A DNA stretch of 64,000 bases, taken from NCBI GenBank assembly GCA_000711775.1, contig ARYC01017891.1:49272-113271 (forward strand). Direction: 5' to 3'. Below the pieces are notes generated by a model that searched no databases, was not told the origin of the DNA, and saw nothing but the letters and a program-made list of their open reading frames with translations. Position numbers and translations under genes: made by a program. This DNA is from Oxytricha trifallax (lineage: Eukaryota; Ciliophora; Spirotrichea; Sporadotrichida; Oxytrichidae). Position 1 is the first letter of the stretch. Each line of letters starts with the position of its first letter. This document shows, piece by piece, positions 46,080 to 56,714 of this stretch.

Positions 46080-46979
46080 ATTTAATTTAAAATTATCTAA
46101 TAAATTTATTTAATTTAATATTTATATATTATTTGGTACCAAGTAGTAAAATTGAAAGATTTTTTCTACTTGGTCCCAGTTATATATATATATATATAAT
46201 AAAAAAGCATTTGATATTTAAGAATTACGAAATTACACAAGAATATACTAAGTATATAATTCTTTTCTGTCAACCAACATTTACAGTACATCTAGTGGCT
46301 ATTTCTCAATTTATAAAATGAATGATTTGAAAATAGTTCCATTTGCAACCAGCAACTCAGAGCCTTGTCAATCTTAAAAGTTTAAAGTTGATTCTCTCAT
46401 TCTTGAATTTATTTCTCCAGTAATTATTTTCAGCCAAAATATTTAAAATGGTTTATTTGTCGCCAGGCTATTGAATTCTCAAATACTTATCAACTTTGGC
46501 CTGGCAAGGTTCCTAGCCACGATAATAGTATCTTGTATGGGGTTTCTTCTGTTATTTTTTAAATCATGAGGTTTAAATTCCAGCTGCCACTGAGGGGTAA
46601 TATGCTGCGCTTTCTCATTTTAAGAGAACAATATAGTCAATTTAAGGATCATTCTTATCAACCTGAGGTATCGACGAATTTGCTCACAAAAAGAGCTGTC
46701 AACTATATGAGGCCTCTCTAGCCAAAGCTTCTAATCAAAGTTGAAGGAGCTGCAAACACTCTGGATAATATACTCCAGCACCAAAGTAGTGGTCGAGACA
46801 CGAGTCAAGGTCTACTAATAAAGATACAACAAGTATGTCTTTAACATTTGTTAGATATTTTAATAAATAATATTAATAAGTTCAAAGTTTTAAAAATCAA
46901 AATATAGTTTCTAAATATTTGGTTCTTATAATTTGCCTATTTCCGATTTTTATCATATTTTGACTGATGAGATAAACTG
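46080..46979 (-). repeat. Right terminal inverted repeat of F
   Basis: Inverse of 41222-42118. It has a few differences (for example a (TA)n expansion near 46183 and a short block change near 46765), so the two arms are not an assembly duplicate. Confidence 0.93.
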
Positions 46980-46981
46980 TA

Positions 46982-47760
46982 ATAATTATTAGGAGAAACA
47001 TCCTCAACAGTCAACAGATTTTATGTTAAAATAATTTTATATTTGTATCTCACAATGACTTGAATGAATACCCACCTTACTGGATAATTAAGACTTGATT
47101 ATGCCCATGTTGTTTATGTCAATCATCATCCCTAATCTATTTTCAATAAAGTCTAAAATTAGAATAATTTTCTTTTGATCTCTTTCCTAAACTGTCCTTA
47201 TTCTAATTTAAAGCTTATTCTCATGTTTTAAGCACATTAAATTATTTTGATTGATTTAAAAGATGCCTGTCTTTTGTTAACTAAGTCTGATATTTGTAGT
47301 TGTTTAGATTTCATTTTGCGAATCTTTTTCTCATAATTAATCGTTTTATTTCTATCTATAGTTAATAAAAATACAGTTAAAAACTGTTATCGATGCCAAC
47401 TTAAACACTGATAATGTCTTTGATGTTGAAAATATTTATATGCATCTTTTGGTATAAATTCTGGTTTGAAAAGTAATTCTTAAAATGTTCAGAGTAAAAT
47501 TGAAGGTTCTATTGAAGTTTATTTTTAGGTTTTCCTAAGTTTAATTTCGCAATCTCATACAAACTAGTTTACGCTAATCACTGTCTTCTCTAAACTTCAA
47601 GCTTCCTACCATGAATATAAGTTTATCCAAATAAGACATAAAAAGCTTTTAAAATACAGAATTCTTTTTTAATTTACTGTCAGACTTAAAATCCAGTACT
47701 ATAATTGCATGCTAAGATCTAGCTTAATTTTAAACTATAAATGTTTTTAATTTAATATTT
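46982..47760 (-). pseudogene. Host coding-like region, right of element F
   Basis: Minus-strand frames: VLDFKSDSKLKKNSVFQKLF, MSYLDKLIFMVGSLKFREDS, DQRKLVCMRLRNQTQENLK, open for more than 120 codons to TGA 47331-47333 (checked); then in another frame YEKKIRKMKSKQLQISDLVN and FKLEQGQFRKEIKRKLF to a TGA near 47115; then MMIDINNMGIIKSQLSSKVG. It directly abuts F and is on the same strand as the coding-like region left of F, so F may have inserted into one gene. Family unknown. Confidence 0.42.
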
Positions 47761-48104
47761 ATCATATTTATTTTCTATAATTGTACGAAAAACAAGTTGA
47801 TATTTTTAAAATATATAAAAACTTAGAATAAATTGAAATCTTCCAAATTAATTATAAATTTAATGACCAATTTAAATAATCTATTTTTTTGGATAAAAAA
47901 TAGATACATTTATATCTATCTGATAGGTATTCACTGAATTATAAAATGCTAGCAAGAATAAGCAATTTAAAATTTGCAATATATTTAGCATTATTAAATT
48001 AATTATAATAATCATAAATATATATTGATGAAATCAAAGCTAAAATTACATTAATTGTTGTATAATTTTTATTAATTTTTTAAATTTATGTATTTCAATG
48101 TTAG

Positions 48105-49240
48105 AATCATAGAATATTCAAAAATATTGTGCCAAAAGAATATATTAAGAAAAACATCTTAGAACCAAAATAAGAAATGTATTTGAGACAAATTGAGGAG
48201 AGACAATTCAGTAAACAAATGATTTCGCAAATAATTATTCCACTTATGATTATGAATGACAAAAGACTATTCCAGATTTATAAATGTATTTATTCAATAA
48301 ACTGTAAATTGGCAAATATTTAATTTTTGGAGGGGCTCTGATGATGAAAAAAGCATTTTGATTCAAGTCAGTTGCCATAGCAATATGAGTACCTCCAAAA
48401 TTACTCCATAATACTGAATCACAGGGGATACGATAAATGTGGAAGTATACGAAAACAGAAATCTGACGCTGATAAAATAATACTTGTACTATAACAAAGA
48501 CATGACATCATGAACAATGTGCGGTAAAAAGTATAATAAAATTATGAGCTAAGTCGAATTCAGCTAAGTCATGAACCCTAAAGATTGTGAATTAATGATC
48601 ATTATAATGACAGCCCATATTGTATTAAAGCAACAAAGGTAGCCAATCATTCAAATATATTCTATGGAACAAATAAACATGTTAAGATACTACCTGATAT
48701 TTAATTAGAAGTTTTTAATGAAGATTGAGATTGGAGAGTCAAACTCTTTGATCTAAGAAATGACATTAAACAAATTGAGGAGAAATGAAATGAATAATTT
48801 TGCCAGATTGTGAATAAGAATAAAGGATTGTAGACGATAAACTAGCACATCTACATTGGGATTAAGTGGTTCTCCAGAAAGGAGATAGGAAGAAAATGGA
48901 AAAGCGCTAAAATTTTAGAATGAAAAATTAAGCGACATAGTTGAGAACTTAAAAGATGTTGAAGGCCATCTTTCTATTAAATAGTAGGATGAATAATAAT
49001 AATAATAATAATAATAGAAAGAGACTGAGAGAATTGTTTAACCAAAATTAATCCAGAGTTCACAATAGATTATAATTGAGTACACTTTAGAAGAGAAGAT
49101 GATAAAGAAACTTAGAGTAAAGCATCATATGATGAGAAGCTATATAGAAAAGAAGATGAAAATCAAATAGATTGCTTAAATAAGGAAGAATTAGCAATCA
49201 TGAACTAAGAATAATGGAAACAAGTATTGAAATGAATAAA
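48105..49240 (+). pseudogene. Long decayed coding region with poly-Gln tract
   Basis: A purine-rich plus strand. 48105-48341 reads IFKNIVPKEYIKKNILEPKQ and YLRQIEERQFSKQM. Another frame from 48340 to about 49060 has three TGAs and reads DDEKSILIQVSCHSNMSTSK, KYNKIMSQVEFSQVMNPKDC, LSGSPERRQEENGKALKFQN, EKLSDIVENLKDVEGHLSI, then a Gln tract and KETERIV. A last frame reads INPEFTIDYN and EDDKETQSKASYDEKLYRKE, CLNKEELAIMNQEQWKQVLK, ending in TGA. It looks like one gene with frame breaks. No family recognised. Confidence 0.48.
48994..49017 (+). repeat. (TAA)n microsatellite, poly-Gln in the ciliate code
   Basis: Seven TAA codons and one TAG in the frame of the surrounding coding-like region, giving eight consecutive Gln when TAA/TAG are read as Gln. 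Confidence 0.7.
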
Positions 49241-49957
49241 ATAACTAGCATTGTAAAACATGTGTTAATTTATATTTAGATTCTATTTTGCTTAATTATA
49301 AATGCCCTTTTTATTTTCATTGTGCCATTTCTAATATATCTGAGATAATTTTTTCAACTAAAGTTTGATTGCCACCAATATAAATAATCATTAATTAATT
49401 AATATAATGCTATATTAATGTGTTTGCAACATTCATACTTAAAGAAAGGCTCACTGAAAGTTCAATAAGCAAATTTGATAATAATTAAACATATGATTAC
49501 AATCAGAGATGATATGATGCAGTAGAGATTTTTAATACTCATGAAAAAATGAATTAAAATGGAAAAAAAAATAAAAAGAGTAGAGATCAATATCTGACGA
49601 TTTTTATAAATTAGAGGAACTTAAATTAAAATAACTTATTTGGGACAACAACAAAAAAACAGCATTAGATATTATATTAGTTTAGCATTTTTACCTTATT
49701 ATAGCATATACAGGTCGAGCTTTCATTAATTTGTTTCAAACTTTATGATAAAGAATTTAATAGACTATAATTATTTATTTTAATCATTCAATTTAATATT
49801 TTAATTATACAATTAATATCGATGTGAGTAGTGTAAACATATTTACTGCTTAATTGAAATAAATTTAAATTACATTTAATAGTTTATGAAAATATATAGC
49901 AATACATTTATTCAATATATATATATTCTTTTTATTATCTCAATGTTTAATATTAGC
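49241..49957. other. AT-rich spacer, possible IES
   Basis: About 0.7 kb of AT-rich sequence between two plus-strand coding-like regions. It has the size and composition of an IES, but pointer repeats could not be identified by eye. Confidence 0.35.
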
Positions 49958-50767
49958 AACTATAGCATTCAAGTAAGAACAGAAATCAAGCAGCGAAGAA
50001 ATGGATCCCTGCCAGACTTATTATACTAGTACTTATAATGAATTCACAGAAATGCTTATATTTATTGGACTAGAAAGCCAGATCATCCCAAACACATAAC
50101 TCAACCAGTAAACAAGCTTATCGGATTATTCAGCTAGGAAATCAAATACTATGGAAACTTTATTTTGGATAAAATATTAAGAGCTAATAAGAGAAATCGT
50201 TTCAGGTTTCAAAAGAAAACACTATATAGCATAGATCCAATTAACTGGAGGTATCAAAAGAATAAAAATGAATAAAAAAATCAGAATAGGATTCCTCAAG
50301 ACAAGTTAATGATTGATAAATTGTAAAATTTATCAACTGTAGCTGTAACAAACAATTATGATGACTAAAATTCTATTCCTTTAAATTTGGGGAAAGTTAG
50401 CAATCAAGCTTTAAGAATATGTTATTTTATCTCAACTTCAACCTTATACCAATTTAATAGCTAATTGCTGAGATCCACTACTAGTTCAATTTTTAAATTT
50501 ATAATTATTTTATACAATAAGTAATTAATTATTTTTATATTAATAGAAGATAATTTTACAGCAGATACATTATCAAGCAACTATGTAGAAATTAAAAATA
50601 ATTGTGTAAGGTTTAAGAGCTAGAATAACTTTCTTCCTTAGAATGCAATCAGAATATAATGCACTGTGTGCGGCTAACTCAGCAAGCATCATAGTCTTTA
50701 TTTAGTTATTTACCTTTCAAATACAAAATAAAAGAACGAGCACAAACCAATATAATTGTATAGATGA
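49958..50767 (+). CDS. Unknown long open frame
   Basis: The frame from 49958 reads SIQVRTEIKQRRNGSLPDLL and LYQYLQ, then a TGA (50039-50041), then 241 codons open to TGA 50765-50767 (first part checked codon by codon): IHRNAYIYWTRKPDHPKHIT, QPVNKLIGLFSQEIKYYGNF, RANKRNRFRFQKKTLYSIDP, NWRYQKNKNEQ and NLGKVSNQALRICYF. Later parts become AT-rich, with a possible 26-nt GT-AG intron at 50521-50546 (gtaattaatt ... attaatag), then NAIRIQCTVCGQLSKHH. The TGA falls where Gln would fit. I recognise no family; basic and aromatic-rich. Confidence 0.5.
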
Positions 50768-51190
50768 AGAAGTCTATGTGGCACAGTGATAATTCTTGTG
50801 ATGCTTCTATAGAACTAAGAAGCAACGTCGTTATATTCTTTGTTTCAATGCATAAGTGACTACTAACTAAACACGCATTGGCACAGTCTTAAGAAAATTC
50901 TACTAAACCAACCGGATCCTTTGGATATTACATTACCGCATTTTAAAATATATAAATATGAGAAACAAAACATAGTTTGACTCGCTTCACTGCTCATTAC
51001 AAATGAGAGCATGAGTTATTATTTTGAATAAAAACATTTTCATAAAAGTTTGTTGATGACTAGTACACCAATTAAAAACAAATTAAACGAATGAGTAATG
51101 GCAAAATAGAATGCAGAGGAAGTTAATGAGCAAGTTTATGATGACAATTTGAATGCTAGTATCAAGAATATGATTCATAAAAATTAATTA
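50768..51190 (+). pseudogene. Decayed continuation of the 50-kb coding region
   Basis: Plus-strand fragments in shifting frames: IDEEVYVAQ, CFYRTKKQRRYILCFNAQVT, RIGTVLRKFYQTNRILW, then TSTPIKNKLNE, TGA, VMAKQNAEEVNEQVYDDNLN, ASIKNMIHKN. Probably the C-terminal part of the preceding coding region. Confidence 0.35.
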
Positions 51191-51798
51191 ATTTCATTTT
51201 GCAATTATACAGTTTAAATGCTATTTTAAATAAATTGTAAATTTAATCAAACATATATTCCAAGTAAACTGACTTCGAGTTATTATTATTTAGGCATTTT
51301 TAATTAATTTTTAAATCTTGAAAAGTCTTAGTGCCTACTGATTATAAACTATCAGTTGAAAATATAATATATTAGTACATTTCAAGCAAGGAAATTTATA
51401 GACAATTAAAACTTCAAGTATCATATAGATTTATAAATATTGCTCCTTTAAAAAATGCCTTTAGCATGATTTTAGGCTTTATATATAATATATCAACTAT
51501 AAACTTATTTAAAATGTAATTATAAATTTTACCTCTAAATAATAAGAAGGGATCTTTGCTAAATCTATATTAATAGAATTGTTTTGGTATAAAATAATCA
51601 TAATTTTCTAACTTAGCAATATTCAAAGGGACCAATATAACTAAATTAACAATGCATAATTTGTTAAGTTGTTATGATTATGTTTATTAAGCAACAATTT
51701 ATTAAGATTATTCCAATATCCATCTTGAATTTTTCAAAATTAAAAGTTGTATATAATAATCAAAAACAACAGATTAAATTTATAAATTAAAAGTATTA

Positions 51799-52184
51799 AT
51801 ATTATTAAAATACATTTGAATTGAGGAAATTGCAAAATTAAATACAATATTGATCGTTCTTTATATTAACTGCCCACGAATTTGATGAGTGCCTAACCCT
51901 AATTATTATTCTAAAATCATTAGACCAAATCGACCCAAATCTAACTGTAAGTCTATTAGTCTAAAGTCTTTATATTAATTATTTTTAATATTAAAATTTA
52001 ATAAATTAATTAAAATAAATTAAAAATAGACCATTAGACCGGTAGACCAGAGATTGATTTAGAGTTTAAAAAGTCTATTATATATTATTAAAATAAACTA
52101 TTAAAACAGTTGACCAGAGTGCATTGTTAGGTAGAAAAAGTCTAATAATTATAAATATTTAAATTAAATTATATTAGATACTCA
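51799..52184 (+). repeat. Left terminal inverted repeat of G
   Basis: Inverse of 53603-53987. It ends exactly at the stop codon of the helicase gene (52182-52184). Confidence 0.9.
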
Positions 52185-53500
52185 ATCTATTTGCATTTCT
52201 GATTTTCTTGAGCTACTGTCTCTGCTCTCTAATTCTGTCTCAATAATGTATTCTAAGCTGTCTTGATAATTCAGGGTCATATCTGCCATCGTCTCATCAT
52301 GATACCTGTAGTAGAGATAGCGTGCCAGCTACGATGTTGAGAATGGAAACCGTTGCTCTCTTGTTCTTGAAGGAATTTTCATTTCGCTAATTGTAACTCT
52401 CTGCATAAAGGCATCCATGTCTAGCTAATTCATTTCCGCATATGGAAAATCGTTAGTTGTGATAATCAAGATAGTATTCTTAAATGCTATCTGTGTGCTG
52501 CCAAACTTAACATCTATTGCGAAGCCCTTGCCCTCCATTTTTTATTTATTTTAGCGAGATTCTTTTTATTGCCAAAATAATGAAGGTGATTCGTCTCATC
52601 CATCAAGGTAATCTGTGGAGCCAAATCTATATTAGCAGCTTTTACAAAGAAATGCGAAACTCCGTCCTCCAAAATGTCGCAAATGAAGATTTGTCTTAGC
52701 ATTTCAGTAATTGTGGTCTTTCCTGTATTTTTTGGGCCCAATATCCATACACTGTTCATTTTGAAATCATTTCTTTACAGAAGAATCTAATACAAGGCTT
52801 CAAGTACTTCCCCATATCCCTCATTTGTGAAATTATCAATGGTAAGTACAGTTTCATTGATACTTTCCTTTGGAAGCTTGAGAAAGTATTCTTATAAAGA
52901 TCTGACAAGAGGAATGCATTCAAGTTAGAGGAGTCCAGTATCTTTTATCAGCCGAGCATGTTATTTCATCTTTGTTTCAAGAGATCCTATAAATATCAAA
53001 TTTTCAATAGACTTACTGTGCTCATTATATAATTACTTAACACTGCGACATTGACCATTTAGAAAATCAGCTAAGAATTACTTTAGTAACAATTCTCTTC
53101 TATCTATCTCCTTCTTGCCAGTTGATTCTAAGCAAGACTGATTCGCCGAAACCTGGCAAGACAATTATTTAAACTGCTCTTAATTGCCATATATCAAAGT
53201 AAGCTGCTGGTAGTTTAAAATAGTTTTTTCTCAGATGATCCTTATGACTTTTTGGCAACTATTCCATGTTCACTCAATTTCTTGTACCCAGTGCATTTCT
53301 TGCTTGTAAAGAAGTTCTTATGTATGCCGCCTTATCTTTATTCTGCATTAATCACCATAAAGATCAAGCTAGTCTATTCATCAAAGTAGATCTGAATATG
53401 AGATATGAGAGGAGTTGCTTTTTTCAGGTCAGTTTCTATGTTTTACCAATCTGACTCTGTTTTTGTCACTCACGCTGATTTAAAAAACAAACTCAGTTTT
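52182..53500 (-). pseudogene. SF3 (Rep/NS1-type) helicase gene of G, frameshifted
   Basis: C-terminal half: Walker A in SVWILGPKNTGKTTITEM, acidic Walker B in QITLMDETNH, and, after a one-base shift beside a run of six A (near 52530), motif C in ILIITTNDFPYAEM and an arginine-finger-like DAFMQRVTI; then a C-terminal tail to TGA 52182-52184. The order A, B, C with Asn in motif C is characteristic of SF3 helicases of small DNA replicons. The N-terminal half lies in two or three frames. It includes ISHIQIYFDE (an H-x-Q that could be an HUH-endonuclease motif, uncertain) and LADFLNGQCRSVKQ before the helicase. The likely role is replication or mobility of G. The true start was not found. Confidence 0.75.
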
Positions 53501-53602
53501 GAAATTGAGATGTTTCATTGCTATATAATATTATCAAAATGAATTGTTAACATACTTTAGAATGAAAATGCGATCGTAGAATTTGCCATTCATTAAAAGA
53601 CG

Positions 53603-53987
53603 AGTATCTAAAATAATTTAATTTAAATATTTATAATTATTAGACTTTTTCTACCTAATAATGCACTCTGGTCAACTGGTTTAATAGTCTATTATAATAA
53701 TATATAATAGACTTTTTAAACTCTAAATCAATCTCTGGTCTACCGGTCTAATGGTCTATTTTTAATTTATTTTAATTAATTTATTAAATTTTAATATTAA
53801 AAATAATTAATATAAAGACTTTAGACTAATAGACTTACAGTTAGATTTGGGTCGATTTGGTCTTCTGATTTTAGAATTATAATTAGGGTTAGCCACTCAT
53901 CAAATTCGTGGCAGTTTATATAAATAACGATCAATTAAGTATTTTATTTTTGCAATTTCCCCAATTCAAATGTATTTTAATAATATT
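53603..53987 (-). repeat. Right terminal inverted repeat of G
   Basis: Inverse of 51799-52184; differences are scattered single bases and small indels. Confidence 0.9.
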
Positions 53988-54733
53988 AGAAATATGGGTT
54001 TTAAAGAACTTACCAGTTATCTAAACCTCTGATCTATTTTATGTTTGTTTTTCATTTATAAACAATATTTTTGTCATCAATTTTATATTTATACTCAATA
54101 AACACATAGACTTTTCATGTGTAATATTTATATCTACATGAGTTTAAGTTTTTTTTATGGATTGTAATTTTAATATATCATTTGAGCGAAAGTTGTCATT
54201 ACTCAATTTTTTAAGGTTTTTATGAATACTCACAAACTTATCAAAAATATTTGCGATGTAAATAATCTCTTAGAAATCGCTCTATAATAATCTATTTAGA
54301 GGGAAGAAAAGGATAAATAGTATTTGAATAATAATTAATCACTCAGATAAAAGACATTAAGATGTATTCAAATATTTCTGTTTCATTTTCTCCATTTTTA
54401 TAATTTAAGATTTGATTTAATTTACTAATTTACTATTCATGGCAGGTATCTGAATTTAAAATTCTTGAATTAACTATTGTTTCGTATTTTATTAATAATA
54501 ATAATTCTTACAAAAGAGCTCTCAGATTATCTAAATTATCATGATGCTTAACTATACTATCAGACTTATTTCTTTTTAATTTACAACTAAGATCTATAAC
54601 TGTCTGTTTATGTACTGTATTTTCTTCATATTAGGTAATTTGCTAATTATTTGCATGATTCTTATCATTTTTTTAAAAGTTTTTTTCAGGTTACTATGTC
54701 TTGATTGTAAAATATTAGATATTATATTTTATT
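53988..54733. other. AT-rich spacer, no gene seen
   Basis: AT-rich sequence right of element G. Nothing beyond chance frames. Confidence 0.45.
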
Positions 54734-54970
54734 TCGATAAGGCCCCTGTTGTTTTTGCATAAAAATTTGTAGTGTTCTTTCTTCATAAACAACAGTAAAT
54801 TGCATGTACTGACTGAGTAAATTAGTAAGGCACAACCTAACCTTTTCATGATAAATGAGAATCACTTCATCACTGCTGGAATTCTTAACATCATCAATTC
54901 CAATGTCAATTATTATGAATTTGCTAATATATTATTACATTATAGGACTAATGAAAGATTTTTTTACTGA
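54734..54970 (+). pseudogene. Coding-like island
   Basis: A frame reading INNSKLHVLTEQISKAQPNL and ENHFITAGILNIINSNVNYY, then EFANILLHYRTNERF before TGA. GC is slightly raised around 54790-54920. Family unknown; it may be an MDS or chance. Confidence 0.28.
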
Positions 54971-55087
54971 AAATCTTTTGAGAATTATTGTAATACTGTT
55001 GAATAATTATTAATTATTTTTTGTTTTGGGGTTTTATTGTAACTGGTTATTTATCTATGCAGCAATGTTGCTATATTAATCTTTTGT

Positions 55088-55560
55088 TTGCAGTATTAAA
55101 GACTTGATCTATGCTCATATTGCTGAATGATTTCTCAGAATGGGAGTTTTGTATAGTAAACCATTTATTTCTTCAAAATTAATAGGGGTTCAATATATTT
55201 AGCTTAACAAGGAATGACTAGCAATCAATCGTTTGATAAGATATTTTCAAATATCTATTGTTTAATGGATTAGTGAATCAGTTAAAATATTTGATTTGTA
55301 AATTAGTATCAAAATAACTAATACTTAAGGTCTACCAAGCTTGCTTAAACCAATAGCTATTAAATCTTTTTTTATGGCATTACGGTTGTTTTAAGGTTAT
55401 TAATGTATAAGAAAGACTTTTAGATAAAATTTCAGTATTATCATTGTCGCTACTTATTCCTCTTTCATATTTTGTATTTATTAAATTATAGTATATTTTT
55501 TTTTGTGTTGTCACTTATAGGGGGATTAAAATCGCTAAACTCTAATCAATTTATTTAAAT
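55088..55560 (+). pseudogene. Coding-like island
   Basis: A frame with two TGAs reading LIYAHIAE, FLRMGVLYSKPFISSKLIGV, LAINRLIRYFQISIVQWISE, TNTQGLPSLLKPIAIKSFF. Hydrophobic, perhaps membrane-associated. Low confidence. Confidence 0.25.
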
Positions 55561-56714
55561 ATTTTTGAGAATTGTGAGCGTTTTTCATTGATTTTTCAAA
55601 TTTTAATTCCTCAGGAATGTTAGAAAATTAAATATTTAACATTAACATTGTCACTTTCAATAATACTGCTAAATAAAAGTATTCCATATGTCAATATTTT
55701 AACTAAGTTATTACTTTATGGAATGATGGTCTAAAAATTCCCTGTTGTCAACAAAATTTATTGCTTCTATCCTAACTGTAGGAGTTAAGTACTTGAATAT
55801 TAAAGTTTAAAATATCAGCTTTCCTGTCACTTTATTAATTTGAAATATCATAATATGCAAATTGTTGTTGCAAGTACAGACTTGCTTTGAATTTTTTGTA
55901 AGTTAATGAATGGTTATATGTTAATTTTTCATAAAAAAGTTAAATTAAAATATTAAGATCATCATAAAAATTTATTTATAATTCTATAGTTAATTTTTAA
56001 CTATAAAACTGAGAATATAGTTTTTAACTGATTTTTTTGTGTATATATTTTACTTTATTTGTTGAATTCTAAGTTAATTTTATTAATTCAATATAAATAA
56101 TTATTATTTAATTGTAAAATATAAGATTAAATTGTTGAAATCACATGATATTTATTATAATTAAAAGGATAATTATTAATTGTTGCTGATTCTTGAGAAG
56201 CTTTGTTGTGAACAATTGGTAGGTCTCATTATTAATATAAAGATTTAATCAAATTAAAATATAGAAATTAATAAATTATCAATATTATTCTTGCATATCA
56301 ATCATCAAAATTAGAAAAATAAGTATAAGAAAGTCCTCCTTATATTAACGTCTTCATTAGATATTGTAAAGTAATTAGAAAATAAATATATTATATAGAG
56401 TATTTAATAGAACGATCAATATTTTAGAGATATCACTAGATTTCATTTAGTGCTAGTATTTAAACAAAATATAAATTAAAAAACTCATAAGTATGACTTA
56501 CTAAATCTATCAATATTATAAAGAAATTAAATTTATAATATGAAACTTCAGTAATTTCTTAAATATATTCAGTTGATTTCAAAAAGTTTCTGTTCCTCTA
56601 TTGATAAATATACTAATTATTCTATTGATTTATTAGCTTGATGAAAATTCAAGATGAATATTTTATTATAATATTTTTTATCAAATAAAAAAACAATCAG
56701 GTAATCCCTCTTTT
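55561..56714. other. AT-rich spacer
   Basis: No gene or repeat recognised. Confidence 0.45.

Larger units (their letters stand above)
41222..46979. mobile_element. Element F: TBE-like transposon without telomeric ends
   Basis: A 5.76-kb unit bounded by CAGTTTATC...GATAAACTG and flanked by TA on both sides (41220-41221 and 46980-46981), the classical Tc1/mariner target duplication. Terminal inverted repeats are about 0.9 kb and nearly identical. Inside, in order: DDE transposase (plus), 22-kDa-like gene (minus), zinc-finger/kinase-like gene (plus). This is exactly the TBE gene order and relative orientation, when a TBE is read from its transposase end. The proteins align to those of TBE C, D and E over many motifs. 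There is no C4A4 or G4T4 at the ends. The 22-kDa-like gene is intact; the other two have frameshifts. Confidence 0.92.
51799..53987. mobile_element. Element G: 2.2-kb inverted-repeat unit with SF3 helicase gene
   Basis: The left arm 51799-52184 and right arm 53603-53987 are inverted copies of about 385 bp with few differences; both contain the striking agaccagag/ctctggtct blocks and taaccctaatta. Between them the minus strand is GC-richer and encodes one protein with superfamily-3 helicase motifs. No DDE or tyrosine-recombinase motif is visible. Exact ends and any target duplication are uncertain because the outermost bases are AT-rich and self-complementary. The layout resembles a parvovirus- or CRESS-Rep-type replicon captured between long repeats, or an unusual transposon. 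Confidence 0.85.

Noticed and set aside
41888..46321. Matching short frames in the two F inverted repeats (41888-42085 minus, 46133-46321 plus)
   Set aside because: They are the same sequence mirrored by the repeats and contain the small hairpin; no motif or initiation context supports a protein.
7850..50767. TGA read as Trp or Cys genome-wide
   Set aside because: Intact TBE and host frames use TGG for Trp and end in TGA at conserved places, so TGA is a stop here; isolated TGAs are better explained by decay or errors.
53266..53454. Plus-strand frame over element G
   Set aside because: Opposite the helicase gene's N-terminal region; no support.
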